Virus record (IMG/VR): IMGVR_UViG_3300046557_000204
Location: 1 to 45,979 of that record
Strand: one strand, 5' to 3'
Length of the DNA stretch: 45,979 bases
From: a virus
Positions 39,975-45,979 of this stretch are shown here, piece by piece. Below the pieces are notes generated by a model. That model saw only the letters and a program-made list of their open reading frames with translations, made no database searches and was not told the DNA's origin. The stretch's first letter is position 1. Each line of letters starts with the position of its first letter. Made by a program: the position numbers and the translations under genes.

Positions 39975-42128
39975 TCATTCGAATATGCCTGTATTACTAT
40001 CCGCCGGCCCTGCCCCATCCACCACCTTGAAACCTTTTTTCTTGCTATCGCTAGACGCCACCGCAACGGCTATCAGGCCTGTCTGCTCCCACAGCAAAAG
40101 CAACTCTTCAGCCCGTGCGCCATCAAAACCATAATCGGCGATCATGCGTTTTACCCCGTAGCGCTCCTTCGTGTTTGGCGCCTTCGACCACGGCTCGCCA
40201 GCATCCCACGCTGCCCTCATGGCCTCCAGGACGCGTGACGCCGTATCGGGTGTCAAGGTAACAGATGGGCCGACACCACGCTCTGCGCGCTCGACAACCA
40301 GCGACGTTTCGCCATCAACGCCAACTGCCACAGTCTCAAACCGGTAGGGCTCTTCCCATCCGTCCGGACCGTCCTTCTGTTTCTCGCACTCCAACAGGCC
40401 GATGGTCGCGCCCTTCTTGCGCGACAGCGAGAAGACAAAGTCGCCAGCGCCCAACAGGACCGTAGAGCCACGCATGCCGCCCTGCTTCGAACTATGATGC
40501 ACGCCTAAGACAGCACAGCCGAACGTGTCCTTGACAGCATCACAAGCCCGAACGAACAGCGTCATGTCTTTCTGTAGGTTTTCATCGGCGCCAGGGAGCG
40601 CACGAGAGACAGTGTCGACAATGACGAGACAAGGTTTGGCGCCGCCGGTCGTGACGCTACCTAGGGTGCGCAACAGCTTGGCGACGTCATCCTCTTTCAT
40701 GAAGTTGATAGACTGCTCTAGCAGAAAGAACCTGTTGTCGCCGACACCAGCCGGCAAGTTGCGCTTTGCGCGCCACGCCTTGATGCGGTTGCGAAACCCG
40801 TAGGAACCTTCGGAGGCGATATAGATGACGCACGATGCGTCACTGGTCCTGATCTCATCGCCGTGCCAGTCAGCGAGCCCGTGCGCTATGGATAGCCCCA
40901 TATCCAGCGCAAGGAATGACTTGCCGACGCCGGGCTCGCTGTACAGGAAGCCTACTGCCTTCTCCGGTACGTGTCGAGCCAGCAGCCATGTCGGCGGCGG
41001 GCGGTTGACTATCTCGTCGATCGTCAACAGCCTGTAGGTATCTGTAGCCGTCTGTTGGGCTTCCTGCTCGGCGATGATGGCGAACGGATTGTCGGACGGA
41101 ACTATCGGCTCGAACCATATTTCGGCTTCGTTGAACTTGCCGTCGGAATACTTGCCGGCAAGCTCGTAGACGAAGCCGGCGCCGCGGCGGAACGGGGCTT
41201 TCATCCGTCCCCAATCGGCCGCGACGATATCGGGGTCGTTGGCCTCGCCATCCTTGCCCTGCCATAGATCGCACCAGTCGGCGAACAGCGCGAACGCCTC
41301 GTTCGGGTGCTCTGGCAGGGCCGCCTTGATGGCGTAGCCGTAGTTTCGATAGTCCTCGCGTGACGGGAATAGCTCAGTCGTATTGGGTGTGGCGCGCACG
41401 GCCTTGGTTATGGCCTCCAGCGTGCCGCGCAAAGCTTGCTGGTTGATCTCTGTTGACGCGCCCTCGCGGACGATAGGCGCGGCTTGTGGCAACAGGCTTT
41501 GAAGCTCGGCCATGAACGCATCGATCTGCGCTGGCGTGAACGTCGGCAGATCGTCGAGCGGCACAATCGGGCGTGGCCAGGTATAGGGCTTCTGCGTCTT
41601 CGGGTGGATACCGTGGGCAACGAACTGGCGCCCATCCGACAGGATCTCGACGCGCTCTAATAGCCGACCTTTCTCGTCTCTGTTGCCGAACTCGACACGG
41701 GTGTAGCGATAGGGTTCTGTCAGCCCGATAAGATAGAGCGCCTTCGGAGACTGGCCGACACGCGTTGGCAATCGGCCGAAATGCTTCTCAACCGTGTCGC
41801 GGACGATGACAGCCCATTCGACGTTGGTCGTGTCCGCGTCTATACCTGCAATGCCCTGCCCGGTCTTGATGCCGATGCCGGCGCCCATGTCGTTCCAGCG
41901 ATTGATATCGCGCTCGTCGGCCTCGTAGGGTAGCCAGTCGAAGCCGAACCACTTGCCATCTTGCCCACGGATACCGGGCGCCTTGCCGCGAGGGTCCTGG
42001 CTTGTGCCGATGCGTTTCGATAAGCTCGATCGGGCTGATATCTCGGCGGTTGGCGGGACGATCGGCACGAGACGCGTATAGCCGAGCGCATAGAACTTCA
42101 GAAATTCATTCGTTGCCATGATGTTCAT
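39975..42128 (-). CDS. Bifunctional prim-pol and RepA-type AAA+/RecA-like helicase
   Basis: The 717-residue protein starts with a primase-polymerase domain (about 1-200). It has GKAPGIRGQDG, then IKTGQGIAGIDADTTN with D97 and D99, the metal-binding pair, and ILSDGRQFVAHGIHPKT. A linker helical domain (about 230-340) follows. The P-loop domain has SEPGVGKSFLALDMG (K403), Walker B LVIVDTVSRALPG, then VLGVHHSSKQGGMRGSTVL. A winged-helix end finishes SNTGIFE, one of the shared tails. It primes and unwinds DNA at the phage origin, most likely at the iterons 20 bases beyond its stop. The start overlaps the previous stop (ATGA). Confidence 0.9.
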   Translation of the reverse strand: MNIMATNEFLKFYALGYTRLVPIVPPTAEISARSSLSKRIGTSQDPRGKAPGIRGQDGKWFGFDWLPYEADERDINRWNDMGAGIGIKTGQGIAGIDADTTNVEWAVIVRDTVEKHFGRLPTRVGQSPKALYLIGLTEPYRYTRVEFGNRDEKGRLLERVEILSDGRQFVAHGIHPKTQKPYTWPRPIVPLDDLPTFTPAQIDAFMAELQSLLPQAAPIVREGASTEINQQALRGTLEAITKAVRATPNTTELFPSREDYRNYGYAIKAALPEHPNEAFALFADWCDLWQGKDGEANDPDIVAADWGRMKAPFRRGAGFVYELAGKYSDGKFNEAEIWFEPIVPSDNPFAIIAEQEAQQTATDTYRLLTIDEIVNRPPPTWLLARHVPEKAVGFLYSEPGVGKSFLALDMGLSIAHGLADWHGDEIRTSDASCVIYIASEGSYGFRNRIKAWRAKRNLPAGVGDNRFFLLEQSINFMKEDDVAKLLRTLGSVTTGGAKPCLVIVDTVSRALPGADENLQKDMTLFVRACDAVKDTFGCAVLGVHHSSKQGGMRGSTVLLGAGDFVFSLSRKKGATIGLLECEKQKDGPDGWEEPYRFETVAVGVDGETSLVVERAERGVGPSVTLTPDTASRVLEAMRAAWDAGEPWSKAPNTKERYGVKRMIADYGFDGARAEELLLLWEQTGLIAVAVASSDSKKKGFKVVDGAGPADSNTGIFE

Positions 42129-42349
42129 TCTGCCACGCTCGGCTTCAGCCTGACCACGATCCGGTAAGCCAAATTGTGCACCCTGCTGCGCGTAGCCTTC
42201 AAGCCGCTGTCAGCGATATCGCGCGTACCGTGCGCCCCGCTGTGGATATACGCGCCTGTAGGAGTAAAGACGTAGACGTTGACAAATCGAGGACCGCTCT
42301 TCAGCAAGCGCGCGGCGTGCTCGTCATTATAAAATATCGTACTGCTCAT
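42125..42349 (-). CDS. Small hypothetical protein, 74 aa
   Basis: ATGA overlaps couple it at both ends. The protein begins MSSTIFYNDEHAARLLKSG, then FVNVYVFTPTGAYIHSGAHG and a basic end, LKATRSRVHNLAYRIVVRL. It looks like a small beta-rich nucleic-acid-binding type, but I know no family. The coupling to the prim-pol gene suggests a replication-time product. Confidence 0.7.
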   Translation of the reverse strand: MSSTIFYNDEHAARLLKSGPRFVNVYVFTPTGAYIHSGAHGTRDIADSGLKATRSRVHNLAYRIVVRLKPSVAE

Positions 42350-42714
42350 GCCGGCACACTATCGACGGGAGTTTCGGCGACGAGAAAATCCTCGACCTTC
42401 AGCTTCTGGAGAGGCCGGAAGTTGCGCGCGGGGTATAGCACCGAACCGGAATAGGTGACGTTATGCCAAGTGAAGCGTACGCCGTCCTGGTCCGGTATCT
42501 CTTCGAACTTCAGACAAAGCTCTTTGCTTATGTCGCCAAGTTCCAAGCACCTCACGGTGTAAATCTTTCCTACAGTTGGCAGGAAAAGCGGATCGATGAT
42601 TTCTAGCCCGTCGGGCATGTCGTCCTCTTTGACGCAAACGACGTGCTGTCCTACCTCGAAATTACAATATGTTGTGTCGCCGGGTTGAACATCGCCCGTA
42701 TTTGCCCTATTCAT
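42346..42714 (-). CDS. Hypothetical protein, beta-barrel like, 122 aa
   Basis: GAGGA lies upstream of the ATG. The sequence has FEVGQHVVCVKEDDMPDG, PTVGKIYTVRCLELGD, LCLKFEEIPDQDG and YPARNFRPLQKL. This repeated pattern (G-x-VVCV ... G-x-x-YTV ... FRP) is common in small phage proteins of the Rhizobiales, probably an SH3-like barrel. Function unknown. The last codons overlap the next ATG. Confidence 0.75.
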   Translation of the reverse strand: MNRANTGDVQPGDTTYCNFEVGQHVVCVKEDDMPDGLEIIDPLFLPTVGKIYTVRCLELGDISKELCLKFEEIPDQDGVRFTWHNVTYSGSVLYPARNFRPLQKLKVEDFLVAETPVDSVPA

Positions 42715-42851
42715 AGTGTGGTCCTCTCGTCTTGTCGAAGCGATTGGGTTGATTGTTGGTCAGGGGAACGGCGGGTCGAAAGATCCGTCGTTTCTGTTTT
42801 CAGCGAAACCAGCACTGTAGATCAATGTCCGGCGATGTAGGAAGCGAAATC

Positions 42852-43136
42852 CTACAAGTCGATCGGAACAAGCATCAGCTTGTAACCGAGCACCAGCGCC
42901 ATGTTTTCGATCTCGGTAATCATCGGCGTGGCGCGGCCGTGCTTCCAGCGCGATATGCTGACACGGTGACAGCCCGTTTCGCTGGCGATCGTCTCGGCGG
43001 GGATATTGGCCGCGTCTATCAGATCGAACAATTCACGGACTATGCGCGAGGACGTCCGCGCCGGTTTCTTCGTGCCCGGCAACGTCTTGCCCTTGTTGGT
43101 TGGCTCGTGGCCCGACGGTCTGCCCGCCGTTGTCAC
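42852..43136 (-). CDS. HTH-type regulator
   Basis: It starts with GTG at 43136, which overlaps the upstream TGA (GTGA). The 94-residue protein has a basic disordered N-terminus (about 1-28), then VRELFDLIDAANIPAETIAS and an XRE recognition stretch GCHRVSISRWKHGRATP, then ITEIENMALVLGYKLMLVPI. This matches small Cro/XRE DNA-binding proteins. A gap of 138 bases follows with a TGTAGGA/TCCTACA hairpin over its stop. It may be a regulator of this second early operon. Confidence 0.8.
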   Translation of the reverse strand: MTTAGRPSGHEPTNKGKTLPGTKKPARTSSRIVRELFDLIDAANIPAETIASETGCHRVSISRWKHGRATPMITEIENMALVLGYKLMLVPIDL

Positions 43137-43387
43137 CAGCTTCCTCCTTGCCGCTTTACCAACGCGTCTATGCCTGAAGCCGAGGGCTGCTTACGGTAGC
43201 TGTCAGCGGCTACGAAGACCTTAGATTTGCAGACGGGGCACTCAATGGTTACAGCGTCTCCGTCGCGCTGGTCTGATACGTATTCGGCCTCAGAACGCTT
43301 GAACCTGAGGAGCGACTTGCAGTTTCCGCAAGCCGCACTGTACGTACGATCTTCTGGCTTCTCGCCTTTTCTTAGAACCTCAATCAT
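43133..43387 (-). CDS. Zinc-ribbon protein, 84 aa
   Basis: The start is the ATG at 43387 (MIEVLRKGEKPEDRTYS), with GGGGAG upstream and ATGA overlap with the previous gene. It has two CxxC knuckles: ACGNCKSLLRF and IECPVCKSKVFV, a zinc ribbon. Small ribbons of this type bind nucleic acid or act as transcription or late-gene factors. No closer assignment. The longer frame upstream overlaps another gene and is rejected. Confidence 0.75.
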   Translation of the reverse strand: MIEVLRKGEKPEDRTYSAACGNCKSLLRFKRSEAEYVSDQRDGDAVTIECPVCKSKVFVAADSYRKQPSASGIDALVKRQGGSW

Positions 43388-43557
43388 TTCGTTCTCCCCA
43401 CGCTGGCGCCCGGCACGATCGGCGCGGGCAATTGACTGGCTCTGTAGCCGGCGGCGAAGGCTTCCTGATAGACTGACAGCAAGACCTTTTCCTGGTAGGT
43501 CTTGGAGGCCCACCAGCGCGCGAAGGCTTCGTCTTGCGGACTAGATGCAGTAGTCAT
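43384..43557 (-). CDS. Small hypothetical protein, 57 aa
   Basis: ATG at 43557 is preceded by GGAGGGCACG, a strong site. The peptide begins MTTASSPQDEAFARWWASK, then TYQEKVLLSVYQEAFAAGY. The pattern (FxxWW ... Y...AFxAGYxA) is common in small phage proteins where a helix pair ends in GYRAS. Function unknown. It overlaps neighbours at both ends. Confidence 0.7.
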   Translation of the reverse strand: MTTASSPQDEAFARWWASKTYQEKVLLSVYQEAFAAGYRASQLPAPIVPGASVGRTK

Positions 43558-43756
43558 CGTGCCCTCCGTTCGATAGCCTCCGCACCAGATCGTGGCGGTA
43601 GACGTTGGTGGCATGGTCGACCCAATGAGCGGCGTCCTTGCCGCGCAGATCACGCTGCCTGGCGTCCTGCTGCATGCGCTTGTGGGTGACAGCCCGGAAC
43701 AGCGAGACGGCCACGTTGACGACGTCCTGCGGCGATACGTGCGGGGCGATCTTCAT
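43541..43756 (-). CDS. Small hypothetical protein, 71 aa
   Basis: ATG at 43756 (MKIAPHVSPQDVVNVAVSL) overlaps the cupin gene's stop (ATGA). The protein is helical and basic with RAVTHKRMQQDARQRDLRGK and HWVDHATNVYRHDLVRRL, and ends HDDYCI. It may bind nucleic acid. The upstream in-frame extension lies inside the cupin gene and is rejected. Confidence 0.65.
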   Translation of the reverse strand: MKIAPHVSPQDVVNVAVSLFRAVTHKRMQQDARQRDLRGKDAAHWVDHATNVYRHDLVRRLSNGGHDDYCI

Positions 43757-44238
43757 TCGTCCAGTTCCCCACAGCCCGCGCCAATTTCGGAAGCGTTGCC
43801 CGGCTTTGTGAAAGCCTTCCAGTGGCGCCAACCGTTCGGGCAGTGGAAACCCCATTCGCGAATTCGTGGGCCGGTGACGAACAGGGTCCAGCACGGGCCG
43901 TCATGAAGCTCGACGCGATGAGCCTGAGAGGCGTAGCGAAACTTCATCTGGCCAGCGTTGCGGATCGAACGGACGTTGACGCCGCCGGCGTTTACTGTGT
44001 GCTCCGTGTAGGAGCCGCGAAGCAGGATAGACAGGTTCCACCACGGATGATCGTGGAGCGCCCTATCGTCGTCTGAACGCATGAAGTGGTGCAGGTAGAT
44101 ATTGAACCATTTGTTGCGCGGAATAACCCACCAGCGCGCGAGATAGGTGTCTTCGCGACCGCCGATGTAAACGTCGGCGTCTCGCTTCTCGGAGAGCGCA
44201 ATTAAGCGCGGCGCAAGGGTAGAGGCTACGAAGCTCAT
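43753..44238 (-). CDS. Cupin-like phage protein
   Basis: ATG at 44238 (MSFVASTLAPRLIALSEKR) overlaps the lipoprotein stop. The 161-residue protein has IPRNKWFNIYLHHFMRSDD, then RALHDHPWWNLSILLRGSY, a cupin motif with HxH, VRSIRNAGQMKFRYASQAHR, and ends EWGFHCPNGWRHWKAF. The conserved His and Glu suggest a metal-binding beta barrel. Related proteins are common in phages, substrate unknown. It lies in an operon of small accessory proteins. Confidence 0.78.
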   Translation of the reverse strand: MSFVASTLAPRLIALSEKRDADVYIGGREDTYLARWWVIPRNKWFNIYLHHFMRSDDDRALHDHPWWNLSILLRGSYTEHTVNAGGVNVRSIRNAGQMKFRYASQAHRVELHDGPCWTLFVTGPRIREWGFHCPNGWRHWKAFTKPGNASEIGAGCGELDE

Positions 44239-44357
44239 TGCCCGATCCTCAGTTGCTGAAGGCCGGCGGAACAGTATTCGCAGCCCATGGGTTGATAGGG
44301 CCGCGCGCACGAAGCGAGCGACAGGGCGAGCAGAATTACAAGCACATGAGCGGTCAT
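44235..44357 (-). CDS. Small lipoprotein, 40 aa
   Basis: GGAGG lies 8 bases before the ATG. MTAHVLVILLALSLASC is a complete lipoprotein signal with the cysteine at 17, followed by a 23-residue mature part with CEYC. It overlaps genes on both sides by 4 bases. A small outer-envelope lipoprotein expressed early may be an exclusion or host-envelope factor; this is inference. Confidence 0.7.
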   Translation of the reverse strand: MTAHVLVILLALSLASCARPYQPMGCEYCSAGLQQLRIGQ

Positions 44358-44620
44358 CGCATTGCCTCCTGGTTGGATTGGTCATTGGTGGATTGTTGAT
44401 GTTCGAAGCGCGGCAAGCCGAATAGCAGCAAGCCGATGACCATGACGCCGAGCACGGCGTATTGCATGTCGCGTATGATCGTCAGCAGCGGGTCGGCGAC
44501 GTTCGTGGCGCGTAGCTCGACGTGCTGCGTCTGGTGTTCGCTATAGACGCAGCACTGGTTCTCGGCGCAGCAAGCGCCGTCGAAGTCGTGGTATAATGGG
44601 CACTTCAGCTTGTCGGTCAT
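44354..44620 (-). CDS. Cys-rich single-pass membrane protein, 88 aa
   Basis: The protein has a Cys-rich N-terminus (KCPLYHDFDGACCAENQCC), then a hydrophobic segment YAVLGVMVIGLLLFGLP at about 54-70 and a polar end. The cysteine pattern could bind metal or form disulfides. It is coupled to the lipoprotein (ATGA). Together they look like an envelope-directed pair. No family recognised. Confidence 0.65.
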   Translation of the reverse strand: MTDKLKCPLYHDFDGACCAENQCCVYSEHQTQHVELRATNVADPLLTIIRDMQYAVLGVMVIGLLLFGLPRFEHQQSTNDQSNQEAMR

Positions 44621-44661
44621 TTGTCGAATGTCCTTTGTTGTCTGTCGTGAAAGGATACGTT

Positions 44662-44889
44662 TCAGTCGAAGATATTCGGCTCTGGTTCTGCCGGCGCTTC
44701 TGCTTCCGGCGGGAAGGCTTGCGCCAACACGTCGACCTCAGACGCTCCGGTGAAGGAATAAACTTGCGTGTCTGGTGTGAAGATCTCCAGGGTTACAGGC
44801 TCGCCAGGGCCGTAGGCGTACACGGCGAAACCTAGATCCGGGTTGGCGGCGCGGGCGTCATCAAGCGAACAAATCGATTTGGTTGTCAT
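44662..44889 (-). CDS. Hypothetical acidic protein, 75 aa, IFD tail
   Basis: The start ([17 protein letters not shown]) overlaps the RHH gene by 29 bases. The folded part has DLGFAVYAYGPGEPVTLEIF and QVYSFTGASEVDVLAQAF. The end is a Pro/Glu/Ala linker and EPNIFD, so a flexible arm carries the shared tail. No family recognised. Confidence 0.65.
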   Translation of the reverse strand: MTTKSICSLDDARAANPDLGFAVYAYGPGEPVTLEIFTPDTQVYSFTGASEVDVLAQAFPPEAEAPAEPEPNIFD

Positions 44890-45082
44890 CGGCTTCGTCC
44901 TCCCGTGGCTTGTTGATCATGTCGCGCAGCTCGCGGTCGGTCTTGCCCATATGCTCGTGCAAGATCAGTTCGACGAGCTTGTTGCGGGAGATGTGCTGCC
45001 GCCCGGCTTTCGTCGTTAATGTCTTGAGCAGCGTGTTCGGGAGCCGGAACGCTGCGATGCTCTTGATCGGCCGCTTGGCCAT
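44861..45082 (-). CDS. Ribbon-helix-helix regulator with QIDLF tail
   Basis: The 73-residue protein begins [26 protein letters not shown] is the DNA-binding ribbon, followed by helices [17 protein letters not shown] and [11 protein letters not shown], as in Arc/MetJ-type regulators. An acidic linker (PREDEADDN) leads to QIDLFA at the end. QIDLF matches the QL(S/D)LF beta-clamp binding consensus at all but one conservative position. GGAG precedes the ATG. It is the first gene of the operon and may autoregulate it. Confidence 0.8.
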   Translation of the reverse strand: MAKRPIKSIAAFRLPNTLLKTLTTKAGRQHISRNKLVELILHEHMGKTDRELRDMINKPREDEADDNQIDLFA

Positions 45083-45115
45083 TCGGTATCTCCTTTTGTG
45101 CTTGACGTTGTCTTA

Positions 45116-45156
45116 TCTGTATGCCATTTGTATGTCGCAGTCAACAGACAAAACAG
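45116..45156 (-). promoter_or_regulatory. Leftward promoter of the second early operon
   Basis: On the minus strand CTGTTTTGTCTGTTGAC (45156-45140) contains the -35 TTGACT (45144-45139). A 17-bp spacer leads to a weak -10, TACAGA (45121-45116). The upstream element equals the one at the 38.3 kb promoter over 17 bases. The region between 45083 and 45184 must also hold the rightward promoter of the repeat gene. Confidence 0.6.
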
Positions 45157-45184
45157 CCAACAAATCGACAATGAGGACCACAAA

Positions 45185-45979
45185 ATGACCAAAGCTAAAA
45201 AGCCAGTCGAGCAGGAAACGATCATCGCGATAAAGGGCTTTAACAAGGATCTTACCTGCACGCCGAACGGCGTGAAGTTTCAATACGAGGTCGACAATAC
45301 CTATAAGCAGGACGGGGTTATTAAGGCCTGCCGGACTGGCTTTCATGCGATCGAGGGCCACCCGCTGGAGGTGTTCGGCTACTACGCGCCCGCCGGGTCC
45401 GTATTCCATGAGGTCGAGCTGAAAGGCCCATTCAGCCGAGAAAACAGCGACAGCAAGATCGCCGCGGCTGAAATCACGATCAAGGCAGAGTTGAAAATTC
45501 CGGAGCTAGTAGCCCGCGTCGTTCGTTGGGTGATGGATCGCGCCACCACTGAAGAGGGCGGCCACGCCACGGGCGACCAAGGCGCAGCGTCCGCCACGGG
45601 CAACCAAGGCGCAGCGTCCGCCACGGGCAACCAAGGCGCAGCGTCCGCCACGGGCAACCAAGGCGCAGCGTCCGCCACGGGCGACCAAGGCGCAGCGTCC
45701 GCCACGGGCAACCAAGGCGCAGCGTCCGCCACGGGCGACCAAGGCGCAGCGTCCGCCACGGGCAACCAAGGCGCAGCGTCCGCCACGGGCAACCGAGGCG
45801 CAGCGTCCGCCACGGGCGACCAAGGCGCAGCGTCCGCCACGGGCAACCGAGGCGCAGCGTCCGCCACGGGCAACCGAGGCGCAGCGTCCGCCACGGGCTA
45901 CCAAGGCGCAGCGTCCGCCACGGGCAACCGAGGCGCAGCGTCCGCCACGGGCAACCGAGGCGCAGCGTCCGCCACGGGC
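45185..45979 (+). CDS. N-terminal part of DUF7666-like repeat protein (continues at 128-346)
   Basis: GAGGACCACAAA precedes the ATG. Residues about 10-115 form the N-terminal domain: [40 protein letters not shown] and [14 protein letters not shown], which I recall as DUF7666. A TG(F)HA-x-(E/P)LxVF(G)YY pattern is typical. From 45584 the nine-residue AASATGxxG repeat runs to the contig end. After merging, the protein continues at base 128 for about 337 residues in all. It is first in its plus-strand operon, upstream of the J-domain gene. No signal peptide or membrane anchor is seen. Confidence 0.88.
   Translation, partial: MTKAKKPVEQETIIAIKGFNKDLTCTPNGVKFQYEVDNTYKQDGVIKACRTGFHAIEGHPLEVFGYYAPAGSVFHEVELKGPFSRENSDSKIAAAEITIKAELKIPELVARVVRWVMDRATTEEGGHATGDQGAASATGNQGAASATGNQGAASATGNQGAASATGDQGAASATGNQGAASATGDQGAASATGNQGAASATGNRGAASATGDQGAASATGNRGAASATGNRGAASATGYQGAASATGNRGAASATGNRGAASATG
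45584..45979 (+). repeat. Tandem 27-bp coding repeats, right part
   Basis: Fourteen full units and one partial unit of 27 bp encode AASATG followed by NQG, DQG, NRG or YQG. A degenerate unit (GHATGDQG) precedes them at 45557-45583. The last 127 bases duplicate bases 1-127. Apart from codons 7 and 8 the units are identical, so short reads cannot fix their number. Confidence 0.95.
45853..45979. repeat. Right copy of the 127-bp exact terminal direct repeat
   Basis: Identical to 1-127. It marks the circularisation overlap. One copy should be dropped when the genome is made circular. Confidence 0.85.

Noticed and set aside
42837-42857. TGTAGGA/TCCTACA hairpin at the end of the HTH gene
   Set aside because: Only 7 bp, no T run on either side; noted but not called a terminator.
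45382-45904. Long minus-strand ORFs opposite the repeat array (ADAAPWSPV and GGRCALVAR repeats)
   Set aside because: They are mirror frames of the 27-bp coding repeat. The plus frame has a ribosome site, a recognisable N-terminal domain and a coupled downstream gene.
45584-45979. CRISPR-like regular repeats
   Set aside because: Units are contiguous 27-bp coding repeats with no spacers.

Overview
This window is a complete temperate tailed-phage (podovirus-like) genome, carried as one contig. The first 127 bases are repeated exactly as the last 127 (1-127 = 45853-45979). The cut lies inside one gene, a 27-bp-repeat gene, which is restored in frame when the ends are merged. The molecule is therefore best read as a circular or circularly permuted sequence of about 45,852 bp. 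The host is probably an alphaproteobacterium, most likely of the Rhizobiales. This rests on a GapR/DUF2312-like protein, DUF3309, a DUF1515-like protein, Gp49-like and DUF2815/DUF2800 proteins and general codon style. No host DNA is present and I saw no tRNA, IS element or CRISPR array.

Layout. (1) 45185 -> 2828, plus strand: a DUF7666-like repeat protein, a J-domain protein, two small ORFans and an SGNH hydrolase. (2) 13090 -> 2864, minus strand: the early replication/recombination operon. In order of transcription it encodes a Cro-like regulator, an ORFan, RusA, a small ORFan, an SNF2-type helicase, an acidic protein, a MazG-like pyrophosphohydrolase, a DUF2800 nuclease, a DUF2815 SSB, a GapR-like protein, a DEDDh exonuclease, small coupled proteins, a C5-cytosine methyltransferase with a second gene nested in another frame, and a family-A DNA polymerase. 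(3) 13138-13268: divergent control region with two palindromic operator candidates. (4) 13309 -> 14991, plus strand: repressor, excisionase-like protein, tyrosine integrase, then a probable attP region. (5) 36843 -> 15706, minus strand: the late operon, with fibre, tailspike, lysis cassette, TerL, portal, scaffold, capsid, connector/tail tube proteins, two GNAT-like proteins, and ejection proteins including an M15 peptidase. (6) 38219 -> 36896, minus strand: TerS, Gp49-like, DUF3309, a promoter, then a strong terminator just before the late genes. (7) 38365 -> 39657, plus strand: a run of small ORFans behind a near-consensus promoter. (8) 39729-39955: an inverted repeat and an array of AGACTTCCGTA iterons, a candidate replication origin. 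(9) 45082 -> 39975, minus strand: a second early operon of small regulators and accessory proteins that ends in a prim-pol/AAA+ helicase.

How it works together. The repressor/Cro-like pair and operators decide between lysis and lysogeny, and Int/Xis act at the attP region. The prim-pol helicase probably starts replication at the adjacent iterons, with PolA, SSB, helicase, RusA and exonuclease as partners. The late operon lies behind a promoter and terminator, which suggests attenuation or antitermination.

The most unusual signal is at the protein ends. Thirteen phage proteins finish with x-[I/L]-F-x-stop (for example GEDIFG, GEGIFG, AAGLFS, QIDLFA). Eleven of these are early, replication-type proteins, including the SSB and both members of the overlapping methyltransferase gene pair. 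I read this as a shared C-terminal docking tag, perhaps for a sliding clamp or another replication hub. I do not know of a description of it.
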